Shown here: piece by piece, positions 26,860-37,950 of the stretch
Numbering within the stretch: the stretch's first letter is position 1
Layout: the number at the start of each line of letters is the position of its first letter
Assembly: GCA_905183005.1 (NCBI GenBank)
Contig: CAJJDO010000051.1
Span: 434,001-498,000 of the forward strand
Length of the DNA: 64,000 nt
Reading direction: 5' to 3'
Origin: Paramecium pentaurelia
Taxonomy: Eukaryota; Ciliophora; Oligohymenophorea; Peniculida; Parameciidae
Program-made: the position numbers and the translations under genes
Notes under the pieces: model-generated
Told to the model about the DNA's origin: nothing
The model's database searches: none
The model's input: only the letters and a program-made list of their open reading frames with translations

Positions 26860-27521
26860 TCATTTTTCTTTGAATACAAATTATAACAAATTGTTAAGTT
26901 CTTTGATTTAAGTAAAATCTACAATATGTACAAATATTCTGTTTCCATCATAGATAGTTTATATCATTTTCTAAATTTCATTTTCTTTTCCAGATATTTT
27001 CATATCTAATCTATCATTTCCTATTAAATGTATTGGAACTTTTCCTGTCATTTTATTTTCATTACATATCTTTTAAACTTATATAATTCTTTTCTTAAAC
27101 AACAAAACATCAAATTATTCAAAAATTATCATGATACAGTTAAAGGAATCATTAATTCTATTTTCTAAATCTAACAATCCTCCTTCACTTGAATCGAATT
27201 CCTTACACAATTAATCCAACAAATTACCCAAAATTGAATTTTTTATTGTTAATATAACATGCATTTAACATCTAATCCAATTGTTTGAGGCAAATTATTA
27301 ACCATAGGAGTTTAATTTATGAGACTACAAATGAAGGCTGTTTTACCTACTGCTGTATTCATACCCAATACAGCTATTTTATAAAAAGAACCTAATTTGA
27401 TCGAATCTTACGAAGAGACTGATCTACAATTTGTGAGATTTTCATTTGTCGATTTTACATCAATTGATTTTTAGTAACGTAGTGAAATTCTTTTCTAAGT
27501 GATCCCTTAAGTTGCACCCAT
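26860..27521 (-). CDS. divergent Rab/Ras-like small GTPase with N-terminal MG start
   Basis: 211 residues, one 26-nt intron. The G1 loop is intact: KIAVLGMNTAVGKTAF. A Thr in PQTIGLD serves as G2. G3 is unusual: KIQFWEFDSSEGG instead of WDTAGQE, with the intron falling exactly after the Trp. G4 reads HLIGNDRLD in place of NKxD. The N-terminal 55 residues extend ahead of the G domain and begin MGATQGITQKR, a good myristoylation pattern (Gly2, Thr5-like small residue, basic downstream). The C-terminus (QFVFKEK) lacks a prenylation cysteine, so membrane attachment, if any, would be N-terminal. Probably a ciliate-specific Rab/RabL-like protein with altered hydrolysis. Start codon chosen because the frame is open to this ATG and it faces the neighbouring start at 16 bases. 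Confidence 0.82.
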
Positions 27522-27537
27522 TTATATTAAATAATAA
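27522..27537. promoter_or_regulatory. 16-base divergent spacer between two start codons
   Basis: The small GTPase (minus strand) and the THUMP protein (plus strand) start 16 bases apart. Any promoter must therefore overlap the 5' part of one or both coding regions, or both transcripts have near-zero leaders. The spacer itself is only A/T. Confidence 0.6.
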
Positions 27538-28419
27538 ATGCAATAACAAAAAAACAAAAAAAAGAAATTCTAAAAACATCAAAGATCTGGTTAATAAAAT
27601 GCTTCATCAGATTTCTTATATAATGGATTCTTATTGACATGTGATAAGAATAGAGAAAGAGAAGCTGTAAAGGAAGCCTATTAAATTATTGAACAATATG
27701 TCGAATAAATTTATCCATAAGAATCATTAAAATATGAATAACTACTTGAATAAAATACAAATAATAAGTCTATTGTCAAAATGTTGTATAATTTTGATAC
27801 TAAAGTTAAATGTGTGATTTTCATCAGAATTAATAGTCAAGAATTTCCAACCATTGATGTAGACGAATTGAGTAGAATCATCTTAAGTGATGTATATGAA
27901 AAGTCACTACAAGTAGCAAGATATATCTATAGAATGATACCCATTTAATATGTCTTCAGAGCCACTTTAGATGAATTTAAAAAATATGCTTAATTGCTTG
28001 TGAATAAACATTTCTAATTAGATAGACCACATCCTTGGTTTCTGATATTCAAAATTAGATATACAGATAAAATTAATAAATAATAGGTCTTATCAATATT
28101 ATAAGAATTGATTGAACCTCTTCATTATTAAGATTGGTAAGAGCCTGATTTTGTTTTCTTTGTTGAAGTAAATGGTGCAATTATGTATATCAACATACTA
28201 CCAAAATACCATGAATATAGAGAATATTCAATTAGAAAAGGTGGTTAACCTATTATAGATACTTTGCCTGAGAGAAAGAACAATTTCACAGACAAATTAG
28301 TAAAGAAAGTTAAAGGTTAAAATGAACAAGAAGTTTAGAATGCAATTAACATTTAAGATCCAAATTCAGACTTTTAGAAAAAGGAATTTTTTGTTGAATA
28401 AGATGTAGATTTACTTTGA
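27538..28419 (+). CDS. TAN1: THUMP-domain protein, TAN1/THUMPD1-type tRNA acetylation adaptor
   Basis: 293 residues, no intron. A basic start (MQQQKNKKKKFQKH) precedes GFLLTCDKNREREAVKEAYQ, matching the opening of THUMPD1/Tan1, in which a single protein is positioned on tRNA. The THUMP core follows: SLQVARYIYRMIPIQYVFRA, then RPHPWFLIFKIRY, and VEVNGAIMYINILPKYHEYR at the end of the fold. In yeast and animals this protein helps NAT10/Kre33 make N4-acetylcytidine in tRNA-Ser and tRNA-Leu. The length and domain order fit. The C-terminal tail is Gln/Asp-rich and variable. It is convergent with the TPR gene, 49 bases between stops. Confidence 0.85.
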
Positions 28420-28468
28420 TCTAAATGTTAAGAATTAAATAATAAAATAAAAAATTATAAGAATGCTC

Positions 28469-29121
28469 TCAATTTCTGCTTTGTCTTTTACAATCCAAAA
28501 TTTATTTTTGAAAATCTTATTATGACTCTTTATCTTAAGTTTATTAACATAGCTTCTCTCCTTATTAAAAATATTATCTTAATTATATTAAATAATTTAC
28601 AATGCAGTTTGAAATTATCCATTACTTCGATAGAACTTACCTAATTTAAAATATGCTTTGATGTTAGAAGTATCAATATATAATACAAATTATAATAATT
28701 CCATAGTAGCAGGTTTCTTCAATAATTCTAAGTTTAGTTGAATGTTATTTATAAGATTAACTCCAAATTCTCTCCATACTCTATTATCATTTAATGCTAA
28801 GATTGACAAGTAATATTCAAACAAAGCTTTATCATATTATTATTTTTGATAATATTTAGTTCCTTATGTTTTATGATATTCTACCCATTCAGATCTATCC
28901 TCATAATCAAGGTCCTAATCATTTATCTTATTGCATTCTTTACTTCTATTAATCTTCTTACTCTTTAATCTTACTCAGCCCTACTCTTCTCGATTTCATG
29001 ACTAAAATAATTACTTTGAATAGTTATACAGTTTTCTTTCACTGTTATCAAACTCCAATTACACTAATTTTGATTTAATCAAAAGTGTGATTTCTTAAAA
29101 CTTAGTACCTTCTATTTCCAT
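28469..29121 (-). CDS. TPR-repeat protein
   Basis: 190 residues after removal of three introns (28, 29 and 23 nt). The N-terminal 65 residues are helical and charged. Two tetratricopeptide-like units follow: EYHKTQGTKYYQKQQYDKAL and AYFKLGKFYRSNGQFQTALQ, each with the typical Ala/Tyr/Gly spacing, and a final capping helix that ends QNQILDC-like, basic. TPR proteins of this size commonly act as co-chaperones or assembly adaptors, for example for dynein arms. The family within that class cannot be named from this. Intron calls rest on frame continuity and give a whole number of codons. Confidence 0.7.
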
Positions 29122-29289
29122 TAATAAATAATTTATTTTAAAGAGTTATACAACTTTAAAATAAATAAAATTCAAAATGCTTATATCTACATATATTGTG
29201 AATAGGTAATGTATTTTTTGTTTCAATGAATAACTTCTTTATTGCAGTTTAATAATCACAAAGAAATAATTTAAATTCAAATTATATAT

Positions 29290-30486
29290 ATGAAATCAAT
29301 GTAATAAAGATTGACTCCCACCACTAAACTAAATATGAAGGATGATTCAAATTTGACAAGAATTTATTGTGTAAATCATTCAAATAAAACTGCCAAATAT
29401 TACTTAGTTAAGGATAACACAATTAATCTATGTTCAAAATGCACAGTGTAAATGATGGGTAAGGGACACAAAGTTGAAGAAATACCTGGTATTGAAGAAG
29501 AATACAGGAGGAAATAAATTAATTAATTTATCAATTAAGTAAATAACAACATTCCTCATATTGATAAAATGATGAATGCTCTAATTACAAAAAGGGATGA
29601 TATTCAAAAATACTATGAATAATAAAAAGAAAAGGTTGAAAAGTTTCATACTTAAATTTACAAAGATTTAGAAGAAGAGAAACTAAAAAAGTTATAATAA
29701 TTATATACTAATTTTAAGAATGTATAATAATAATATGATGAAAGCATTTAAAATTTATAATCATCTAAATCTGAAACTATGTGTATGAAAAAGGATATAG
29801 AATTTAATCTAAATTCAATTATCAAGTAAATTTAAAATGAACCTTTTAATGAAATTATGGCTAGTTATCATAAAAATCTTCAAATATTCATAAATAAAAC
29901 TGATCTAATAGCCAAAACTCCAATTGAAGTCTTAAAAGTAACATTAAATGAACCAATCAATTTAAGTCATCTTATATCAATATCATTATTGAAAACATGC
30001 TTAATCAAGAAAAACCTTCAAGATTCAAATAATAAATAAGAATCTAATGATAGTGTATATGAAAGTTTAGAAAAAAAAGAATACTATACATAACCAAAAA
30101 TTAGTAGAATGGCATTATCTTCAGTAAAAACACCAAAATAAGATTACAGCATAAAAAATGTAGCCTCTTTTGAAATAACCAATGAAGAATTGTATGAAGA
30201 TGGACATTCATAGATGATAGAAAGAGATGATGTTGAAAATTCATATTAAATGATGTTATTAGATACTCATTTAGATTAAGAACCATAGAAAAATGATTAA
30301 GATATATTAGGATCATTTGGACCAATCTAAATTAATAATAATTCTAATCCAAATAATAATAATACAATATTATAATCTAATAATAATAAATTATTGGTTT
30401 CTAAAATTATTGAAAGAAACAATTAAAAAAATATAGATAAAAATTATATGCTTAAAGCTACAAATACATCACTAAAGCATATATGA
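29290..30486 (+). CDS. B-box zinc finger / coiled-coil protein
   Basis: 398 residues, intronless. Residues 20-65 hold a Cys/His set (IYCVNHSNKTAKYYLVKDN, then LCSKCTVQMMGKGHKVEEI) that fits a B-box. Residues about 75-200 are coiled coil. The C-terminal 150 residues are low-complexity, Asn/Gln/Asp-rich and probably disordered. There is no SPRY-like domain, unlike the B-box gene at 3198-4273. An internal ATG 15 codons downstream is an alternative start; the first ATG keeps the frame and is preferred. Confidence 0.78.
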
Positions 30487-30726
30487 TATCTATTAAATAC
30501 TTATTAATTAATTAATATATATATATAATTATAACTATTCTTATTACTTATTAAATGATAATGTAAATATTAAGAATTTGAAATATTTATTTTTATCAAA
30601 TACTTTTATTTATTTATTATTCAAATCTTCAAAAATTATAATGAAATTATTACAATTAGGTTAATCAGTTTTAACAGGATATCTTCTACCATAAGAATAT
30701 ATAGATATATATATATAATAATAATA

Positions 30727-32679
30727 TCAAGCAGAAACTTATAAAATGAAATTTAAGCCTGAGGTTCCAATCAATCCCATTGTACTAATACAAACTTATA
30801 ATAGTAATTAATAGGTCATTGCTATACCCATTACTGTATATGGTTAAGATTTCTCTTGATGACCCAAATCATCATACTAAAATATAAGAATTATAGATTT
30901 ACCACATTTTATATTGAATGTATACAAAACAATGAGTAATTTAGAAATTAATCATCTTGAAGTACACTTTCAACAGAAGCAGTTTCAAGTAATTTTTGAA
31001 ATGCCTAAAACAATGAAAATATAATTACACTAAAAACTGGATCTTCAGGTTTAAAAGTATAATCTAAAGATTTGAAAATTTGATATGACAATTATTAAAT
31101 AAGAAATAGATTTTTACGTAATAATCCTCTATGAATACACCAATGAGCATTAATTCTGGCACCTTATAATACTAATGCAATTGATATTGATGCTATAACT
31201 ACAAAATCAACAGTCTATTAGAGTATACTATTGATAGTAACAGATTCAACATAAAAGAGAAATGTCATAATGACCATCATTATTGCATTTAGAATCATTA
31301 TAAAGGATAACATGAAGGATTGTCTCCTTGTGTATTGCAATCCATAATCTAGAATCATCTTCCTTAGATTGACCCAAGAATATAAAGATACACAACACAA
31401 TAGATTTAGAGTAGGAAACATTTTAGATTCCTAATAAACTTCTACTTTCTCAGCTGATATTAAATGAGATAATTGAGTCATGGCAAATACCTTTCTTCTT
31501 AAATCTCTATATGTGATCATCATCAACAATGTTATCATATAAAAGTACATAAATTAGAAAATGCACATTTATCCTGCTATCACATAATCCTTAACAGATT
31601 CATTACAGAAATTCATTATAAAAACATATGCTACTACTCTTAATAATGCAAGAAAGATTGAGAATTTATTTATGAACTTAATTTGACATTTCTTATTGTA
31701 TTCTTCAACAATTTCTCTTGCCATTGATATACAATTAGCTGCTATATCTTCATACAGCTTATTACCTTTATCTGGATATCCAACTTAAATTCTTTTCTTT
31801 CTTTCAGGATTTGGTGCTACCATAAAATATAGATTAAAAGAAGTAGGTTCAATTTAAAGTCTCTTCATTGATTATTCAAACTCTCTATTTATCATAGATG
31901 GTGTTTGTTATGCCCAATGATAAGGGTTTATGCTTTATTCACACAAATCTCCAATAATACTCATATCAAATCTTTCAATGAGATTCAATTTTGAAGGATG
32001 GAAGAAGGCATATTTGATAGCATAAGTAACATTTTCTGTTATAAAAAGGATACAAAAAAATCCAATTTCATAATGCATCTTTTTCAATCCATAGTTTCCA
32101 ATATAATAAACAAAAGAGAAAAAAAATCCATAATTGGATAACCAACGAAAATAGTTGAAGGCAGTTCCTTTTGAACATCCATAAATTTTGAAATTACTCA
32201 TAAAGCTTATCCATTCTTTATTAAATAATCCATAAACCAGTATTAATGGACCAATAATAGAAAATAGGATTCTAAGAACCAAATATTTAATAAAGACTTT
32301 GATTCTGAAGTGGACTTCATGGGGTTATGTCTTAATAAATAATTATAATTAATATTACTCTATATTTGATTGAAGTTGGATCAAAATCACTTATCCTAGA
32401 TCTTCCTAAATCTTCTCTAAAAAAGATTGAAGAACCATGTTTGGATTTACAGAAGGATTCTCTTTCACTTCTTCCTGGAGTTATTCCTATATTAGTATCA
32501 TGTTTCTCTTCGAATTCAGATTAACTTATCTATGATTTTCAGTCAAATAATAATATTACTTGATTTACTGATATAATCTTATTTTAAATCATAGAAATCC
32601 AAGATTTTTAAGGGAACTTTACTTTAACTTAATTCTTTTCTACATCATCTAATTCATTAGCTATTTAATCGTCTGACAT
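30727..32679 (-). CDS. multi-pass membrane protein, ciliate-type, unknown function
   Basis: 614 residues with four introns (30, 28, 24 and 26 nt). The N-terminal 100 residues are acidic and soluble. Membrane helices follow: YLVLRILFSIIGPLILVYGL, WLSNYGFFFSFVYYIG, IGFFCILFITENVTYAI, FSIFLALLRVVAYVFIMNF, MYFYMITLLMMITY, FIMILNAIMMVIMTFLFYV and VDFVVIASISIALVL. A conserved-looking segment with YDDLGHQEKSQPYT precedes a last hydrophobic stretch (TMGLIGTSGLNFILQVSA) and the stop. The segment between helix groups contains NPERKKRIQVGYPDKGNK. No transporter signature that I can name. The final two exons overlap a false plus-strand reading frame that begins at 30641. Confidence 0.75.
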
Positions 32680-32735
32680 TCTTAAATTATTTTTAATGTT
32701 GATGAATTTTATTATAAAAATATATTAATATAAAT

Positions 32736-33490
32736 TCATATATAATTTTATTTTAAAAGGGTATTTAAGATTTCAAATTTACTACTATTTTCACTTCCAA
32801 TTATAAATTATACAATATTCTTTTATTCCATTTAATTCATTTCCACATTCTCAATTGATTTATATGATTTTAATGAAAATTTGTATATATTTTTACAATC
32901 TACACACTTACATCCAGAATTACAATATTTACCATCTTAATGACAACTACAAAATTTATTTAAGCACTTGGATTTTCCACAAGTACATCCTTTTAAATAT
33001 CTTGGTGTTCTTTATTTATTTCTTTTTTGTTTAATAAGTCTTTTCTAAATTTTCTTCAATTTTTTATTCATTTACTTATTCTAACAATTTTGACAACCAC
33101 AATGTTTATTACATGTCTTACCTCTTGCAAAACATTCACAATAACTTTATTGACACTATGACTTACTACATTAACATTTAATCTGAGGTTGAAAAGTATT
33201 CACTTCATTAAGATCTATTTCAGAACATCTTAAATCATCCAAATCATCTATCAATTCTGATTTATGACTCTTTTCACCTATTGAAGAACATTTGGTAGAA
33301 AATTACTAAGAATTTTGGACACTAATCTATTCAAATTAATCATCAATTGATTAAACTCTAAATAATGAATTTTAATAGATTACCTATTAATTTGACTATT
33401 TTCATCAAAGAATCCTCTGAATGATTGACAAATTGATTGATCATTTACTTCACAATCTGATTCACTAAAATATTACATCAATGGTTTCAT
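32736..33490 (-). CDS. CXC (CRC) domain protein, LIN54/tesmin/TSO1 type
   Basis: 242 residues with one 26-nt intron. Two cysteine-rich CXC motifs are clear: IKCQCSKSQCQQSYCECFAR continuing to CNKHCGCQNC, and KGCTCGKSKCLNKFCSCHQ continuing to CNSGCKCVDC, separated by a basic linker of about 35 residues with NKKLKKIQKRLIKQKRNKQR. This two-CXC layout defines the CRC DNA-binding domain of LIN54, tesmin and plant TSO1, which reads a TTYGAA-type element (CHR) in cell-cycle promoters, with a Tyr in each motif; here the first motif has SYCEC and the second has FCSC. The N-terminus is acidic and Ser-rich. A nuclear transcription factor role is well supported by family. Confidence 0.9.
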
Positions 33491-33673
33491 CTTTTGTTCA
33501 AAATAAATATTTCTCAAGTTTTGGTTGTAACAATCTTGCTTATATACAGCATTCTTTAATAAGATACTGTATTTGGAGTGTATTGATTATTATAGTCATG
33601 GGCTAATATTTATTCAATATATATATATATATTAATTAAATTGTATACATTAATTTAATCATTCTTTATTATT

Positions 33674-34654
33674 ATGTTTTTTAATGACACTACAAGTTAA
33701 TAATAAATTGCTCTTACTCCTGATTCAAAAATCACAGAGAGAGTGAAAATTCCTTAAACTTAAACTAAACAATAAATCATTGAACATCATTAAAGTATTA
33801 ATAAATTGCTTGAGAAAATGAATGAAACTATCGGGAGAATATTTAAAACAAAAGAAGATGAATTACGAGGGAATATCAAATAATAAATTGATGAAGCATA
33901 AGCATAAGTAATATAATTGACTAATGAAACTACAGAAGATTAAGTACAACGTAAATTGAAAGAGAAAAGATAAGAAATTGAAGAAGAACGATAAAAAATA
34001 TTATAATCATCAATGGAATTCTCTAATAAATGTATTGAATATAAGAATAGTCTAAGCAAAGTTATGACTACAACTAAAGATCTAATCTCAGAAATTCAAT
34101 TTCTAGATACTTAATTAATGAGTGCTAAAATTACTAATTAATAATTAAAGAAGTAATTAGAAAACATTTAAACTAATACTGTTAATTAAGACTATTTTAG
34201 TCATGAATCAACATTTAGATAACCAGAAATACCAGGAATGGATATTGAAGGTGTCAATGAACAATATTAAAAGGCAGAGTAAGAATTAATCAAAACTAAA
34301 AAGATTTATGAAAATATTGAATAAGTCAAATAAGATTAAGCATTTGAAGAAAATTAAATTGAAAAAATATTCTTGGTATTCTATCCAAATTTAATTTTAT
34401 AGGAATGTGTTTAAAAAGTTAAGTAACATAAACTTAATACTGAAATTTAAAAAGTGTAACAGTAGAGTAAAAATCCTAGACAATTACTTAAACCAATTCA
34501 ATCATTGAAATAATTTCATAAATAAACAGAAGCATTAAATTAACAAGACTTTATATTTTCAGATATAGAATTCAATGATATTCATAAGAAAATGATATTC
34601 GATGAATTTTTATCAAGAAATGAAATCAAAGCATTGATTTACAATTTGCTATGA
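33674..34654 (+). CDS. coiled-coil protein
   Basis: 326 residues, or 317 if the in-phase 27-nt stretch starting GTATTCTATCC (about 34376-34402) is spliced out, which I favour because it would otherwise insert a hydrophobic patch into a charged coil. Residues 20-230 are mostly heptad-like (QIDEAQAQVIQLTNE, KRQEIEEERQKILQ). The C-terminus, IFSDIEFNDIHKKMIFDEFL, is more structured. No domain recognised. The gene is divergent from the CXC gene, 183 bases apart. Confidence 0.7.
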
Positions 34655-34743
34655 TATTCTAATTTGAAAGCAGTCCAAATTTTTATCTACATTAAAATAT
34701 TAATTATTAAAAACAATACATATTTGATATCATACACATAATG

Positions 34744-35202
34744 TCATCTTTTACTCTTTTTTTATTATTATTACTTTTTCATAGGCTATTTATTTTACAG
34801 TTTATTTGTCAATTCTTCCATTCTTAATTGAACTTATCTTTCAATTTCTTTTTTTTATTCTTAACGAAGAGTTTCCTCTATTCGTTTTAAATCCTATAAG
34901 CGTTACATTTCCATTCTATGAAACTCAATTTATTATTAAGTGACAATTTGCTTTTATTCAACTTATTTATTCTTCACCTCTTCTTCTTTTTTCTCTTACA
35001 TACTTTTCATTGCCTTCTCCTATTTTCTCTATTTACTTGATTTATTCTTCTTGGTTTTCTCATTTTCTTTCTTTCCTTAGATTTATTAATATTGGTTTTA
35101 GACATTTGATTGATTCTGTACTTCTTATTGTTATAACTAATTTTATTGTAGAGGTTATTCATCTTCCCATTTCACTATGCCAATACATTTTAAGAATAGC
35201 AT
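34744..35202 (-). CDS. small Gln/Lys/Glu-rich coiled-coil protein
   Basis: 152 residues without introns. Starts MLFLKCIGIVKWEDEQPLQQ, then Q-rich, then a highly charged helix (MQEKKEEEVKNKQVEQKQ, RIEETLRQEQKKEIERQVQ) and a basic poly-Q end (PMKKQQQQKKSKR). Nearly every residue is Q, K, E, R or N. The start is the first ATG of the open frame; a later in-frame ATG after KAMKS-like residues would give about 88 residues. Function unknown. Confidence 0.55.
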
Positions 35203-35507
35203 AATAAAATAGTAAAATATCTTTAGCAATACAAAGAGTCCGAATATAGCTTATATTGTTTATAACATTAATTTATTTAATTAGTATGACACAAATAATT
35301 TTATATATATTTCTTACAATATACATTATAATAATTAAATAATTGATTTATCAAAAATTATTAATAGATTTGAATATCTTGTTAAATATTATAATTTGTA
35401 TTAATAAATAAGTATAAATAATAATAGAAATTTAGTACTAAATACCATAATTTGTAAGCAATATTATAATAAAAAAATAAAAATATATTTTTTATTCATT
35501 TATTTGT
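35203..35507. other. intergenic, nothing recognised
   Basis: 305 AT-rich bases between two minus-strand genes, with no open exon, repeat or RNA that I can see. Confidence 0.5.
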
Positions 35508-37678
35508 TCAACCAGAATAGATGTATCTTTAATAATGACTTAATTTAAAGTCTCTTATACCCCATGTATAAACAATACTATTAGAATTGCTAGTTGAAAT
35601 TTACAAAAATATTTAAGAATTTGAATGTTCGTATATTTCTTCAATTGTAAAAATGTTACTATTAGTTGATGCATCACAATATAACATTGTTTATGTTTTT
35701 ATATATCTTAGAAAAACTTGCTTTCCATCAATAGAAAAAGTAAGTTAAATATCTTCATTTGCTGGTGCTTTAACAATAATTTTGAATTCAATTTTAATCT
35801 TTTCATGTTGAGGAATATTTTTAATGATTTTTCTAAGACTTGATGTTTAATCTAATTATGAAACACCTCCAAATAAGGTTTTAGAAGAACAAAGAGATAA
35901 TGAAAATGTTGTTGGTGTATATACCCAATCTTTCCAGTCATCACTAACTAAATTCAAACTAGCAAATTCAGTAGAAATTACTCTCCTATCAAGTGTTAAT
36001 ACAAAATTTCTTATTCCCCAAAATCCAGTAGCTGTTACAATTTAATTTGTGTACATTTGTACAATAAGTGTATTTTATGAATGTGCAATATTAGTAATAT
36101 TAACTATTATTCTTTTATCATAATCATCATCAACACTACATAAAGGTAGTCCATCACTAATTGTTACAGCAGGTAAAGACACTTATCTAACTTCAACATC
36201 ATCTACTAATACAAAGAGTTTTTCTCCTGTAAATTTATCTATTTAAAATAGAGTAAATGATATTGAAATTGTAGTATGAGGTTATGTAAGATAAAATACT
36301 TTTTAAAAGTGATTATTTCCTTAAAAGAATTTAGTAGTAGTTGATACTAGACTTTCCATACATCTTAAAGTAGATAATTGAGTTGGTTGAATCATTTGCC
36401 AACCATCATTATTTGTAAAAGTTGTTTCTGTAAAAATTGAATAGAATAGTTATTATGTATAAAGAATATCATCTTAACAACCTGATGGACCTGGTCCTTT
36501 GCAAGAATATATACAGGAACTATGACATGGTTTGATATAAATTTCAAAATCTCGTATTCCCCATCTTATTGATTAATCACTAAATATATAATCAGTAGGA
36601 TAAGTAGCAAAATTTAAAAATTATTTGTTATGACTTGCTTCAAAACTAACATTTTCTAGAATTTCTCCAGAAATTTATTCAGGATCGTTATCATATCCAC
36701 AAATATGAGGTGGTAATGTTGTTTTTACTCCAAATGTTGATGTGATTATTATATTTCCATCAACTTCTGCCATCCAATTATATTTATATTGTGACAAAAT
36801 ATTGTATAATAACTAGAAATAGGAAATCTTAACTTTATAATGTAGAGGTAATTATATTGTTTTCTGAAATTATTAATTTAATCTACCCAAACCAAAGAAA
36901 AGAATATCAATGCTTTAATCTAAATAATGTTAATTTCATTTCTTACATTAACATCTTTTTATTGAAATATAAGAATTTTTATCTAAATTGTTAAATTTAG
37001 CACTCATATACCATCCTTCTGTGTCAAAAGTCAAAAATTATTAATTTATTAATGATCTATATTACAGTTTCCAATCATTACAAACAACTGCATTATCACA
37101 TGAATCACATCCATTTGGACATGTTAAAACATATAAGTAAAAATCTCTAAAACCAAGAGATAAATCATCAGTTGGATAACTTTATCCAAAATACACTTAA
37201 ATGTACACAGAAGTAGCATAATGAAACTCATAATTATCGAAATAACTTTTCTAATATATTTACCTTCCAACTTTTTAATTCAGATATGATACTAATGATT
37301 TCAATGCAGATGTTTTGCCATCAATTTTCATTACTCCTTCAGTGTAATCAAAGGAGGAAATTATTTTACTTTCATAATATATGCAAATACATTAATATAG
37401 TCCCTTTAACTCTAATAGCATAATGAGGTGGTAGTGAATAAAACACTTTAGTAATTCCATCCCCTTTTAATTACCATCCTGATAAAACATTCAGTCCTAT
37501 ATAATTTTAATTATCATAAGCTTCTATCCCAAAATCATTATGATTTCTTGAATAAACCATCCATCCTAATAATCAAAAATGATCATCTACCTTCATTTGT
37601 AGTAAAATCATTTGTTGTAAACGAGGATGCAAATAACACTTCGGCTCCTAACACTTGATTAATAAAACACAGAAACAT
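35508..37678 (-). CDS. secreted protein with repeated beta-sandwich modules ending in WGIRDF
   Basis: 698 residues; three introns (25, 22 and 27 nt), the first two near the start. The N-terminus MFLCFINQVLGAEVLFA is a signal-peptide-like stretch. The rest is four repeats of about 165 residues. Each begins with a GW motif (GWMVYSRN, GWYMSAKF, GWQMIQPT, DWKDWVYT), has a central LPPHYAIRVK- or LPLHYKVKIS-like strand, and ends in LGFRDFYLYV, WGIRDFEIYI, WGIRNFVLTL or WGIRDFKLSH. Cysteines cluster after repeats one and two (TCPNGCDSCD; PCHSSCIYSCKGPGPSGC). This looks like a galactose-binding-like or lectin-like fold in tandem. No C-terminal membrane helix or GPI-like tail. Extracellular or vesicular, function unknown. 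Confidence 0.8.
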
Positions 37679-37734
37679 AATTTAAAACATCTCTAATAAC
37701 TTTAATCATTAACTTAAATTAATTTCTCGCCTTT

Positions 37735-37950
37735 ATGAATACTATAAATAAAGATGAAAACGAAAACCTAGTTATTTCTAGAATTGACATTATAAATGTC
37801 TTAAAAAGTTAGGACAAATGAGAAATCACATTAAAATTCTTTAATTAACAAGTTTTTACATTCTCACCACCAACTTATGGTTAGAGTTAAGGATAAAAAA
37901 TATTAATGACATTCTAAAAAAAATTATAAAAAATTTAAGCATTCAATTAA
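37735..37950 (+). pseudogene. short gene remnant interrupted by TGA
   Basis: A coding-looking stretch starts at ATG 37735 (MNTINKDENENLVISRID) and meets TGA at 37819-37821, then continues in the same frame with TLKFFNQQVFTFSPPTYGQ and QGQKILMTFQKK up to the 3' end of the convergent kinase gene. I find no 3n intron that would remove the TGA. In a genome where only TGA stops, a single such codon in otherwise coding-like text suggests decay. Family not recognised. Confidence 0.35.

Noticed and set aside
30641..30960. Plus-strand frame starting MKLLQLGQSVLTGYLLPQEY that looked like a gene
   Set aside because: The minus-strand membrane-protein gene reads through most of this stretch with properly phased introns and a sensible end (YDDLGHQEKSQPYT, then a hydrophobic tail), whereas the plus-strand frame stops at two adjacent TGA codons with no continuing exon.
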